DNA of 59,678 nt, from NCBI GenBank assembly GCA_020049045.1, contig JAIFLN010000017.1:1-59678 (forward strand), read 5' to 3'. This DNA comes from Spirochaetota bacterium. Lineage in GTDB: Bacteria; Spirochaetota; Spirochaetia; JABEVK01. Of the stretch, positions 59,564-59,678 are shown piece by piece (position 1 is the stretch's first letter; every line of letters starts with the position of its first letter). A model generated the notes under the pieces. It had not been told where the DNA came from. It worked only from the letters and a program-made list of their open reading frames with translations, and did not search any database. The position numbers and the translations under genes were made by a program.

Positions 59564-59580
59564 AAGGGCGGTTAGCCCTT
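59564..59580 (-). terminator. Weak hairpin between convergent genes
   Basis: AAGGGC-N5-GCCCTT. On the minus strand it is followed by TTCGTT, a poor T-run, and it contains the stop of the MalG-like gene. It could weakly terminate either transcript. Confidence 0.3.
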
Positions 59581-59678
59581 CAGGGCACCCGCAGAAACGC
59601 CTTCGATGACCTTGTCCTGAATCGCCAGGAAGATCAGGGCGCTGGGCAGCATGGAAAGGACCACGCCACCCAATAAAT
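59572..59678 (-). CDS. C-terminus of a MalG-type sugar ABC transporter permease (cut by window edge)
   Basis: The minus strand is open from the window end to a TAA at 59572-59574. It reads GGVVLSMLPSALIFLAIQDKVIEGVSAGALKG, the standard end of CUT1 second permeases (compare QRYFVKGILVGAIKE in the gene at 14379). The rest lies beyond the window. It indicates another carbohydrate transporter immediately to the right. Confidence 0.8.
   Translation of the reverse strand, partial: LLGGVVLSMLPSALIFLAIQDKVIEGVSAGALKG

Noticed and set aside
1..59678. CRISPR array, tRNA or rRNA genes, phage or integrase module
   Set aside because: No regularly spaced repeats, no cloverleaf or rRNA-like stretches and no integrase-like frames were seen by eye on either strand.

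Overview
This window looks like a GC-rich (about 60 %) diderm heterotroph. Several products have signal peptides or a lipobox, there are three sugar ABC-transport loci (one cut by the right edge), YesM/YesN-type regulation, and MtaA-like UroD-family proteins beside sugar genes. My best guess is a free-living or host-associated spirochaete (Spirochaetota). That is inference from gene style, not from a marker gene. No rRNA, tRNA or CRISPR was seen.

Layout. (1) 116-1217 is a heavily deleted duplicate of a three-gene unit that is nearly intact at 19238-21856: Phd-like antitoxin, PIN toxin and secreted C11 (clostripain) peptidase. (2) 1301-8868 is kdpABCDE with a KdpE-like box. (3) 8997-9962 is a FitA/FitB (VapBC-type) toxin-antitoxin pair split by a 300-bp MITE flanked by CTAG. 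(4) 9987-19210 is a glycan-uptake locus: YesM/YesN two-component system, LplB/YtcP/solute-binding transporter and a GH95 fucosidase. (5) 21863-23436 is a broken MFS gene with a ChrB-like gene. (6) 23524-35802 is rich in redox enzymes: NTF2-like protein, two acetoacetate-decarboxylase-like paralogues, CrtI-like desaturase, SDR, a dead amidase, LysE, DUF998, aldehyde dehydrogenase, cyclase, MarR and a RetSat-like/ferredoxin-reductase fusion. (7) 35928-42132 holds a small hypothetical gene, a secreted glycosidase-like protein and a LacI-controlled lyxose/mannose isomerase - sugar kinase - mannitol-1-P dehydrogenase operon.

(8) 42135-50990 is a complete sugar-sensing circuit. A histidine kinase, a periplasmic binding protein and an NtrC-type regulator are encoded next to an RbsBAC-type transporter that has a textbook sigma-54 promoter and two upstream GCACW-N5-WGTGC dyads. 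A third dyad lies at the kinase gene's own promoter. (9) 51012-53046 is a second UroD-family gene with a divergent AraC regulator. (10) 53068-56885 holds an unusual fusion of CDP-alcohol phosphatidyltransferase to FkbM methyltransferase, an LtaS/EptA-like transferase and another methyltransferase. (11) 56960-59678 has a lipoprotein hydrolase, ArsR - redox protein - DUF318 permease, and the end of a MalG-type permease.

Recurring theme. Several monocistronic or first genes have no Shine-Dalgarno sequence but a TANNNT hexamer exactly 6 nt before the start codon, which suggests leaderless transcripts. The most unusual items are the toxin-antitoxin/C11-peptidase operon and its decayed twin, the MITE-split toxin-antitoxin pair, the two fusion proteins and the sigma-54 sugar circuit.
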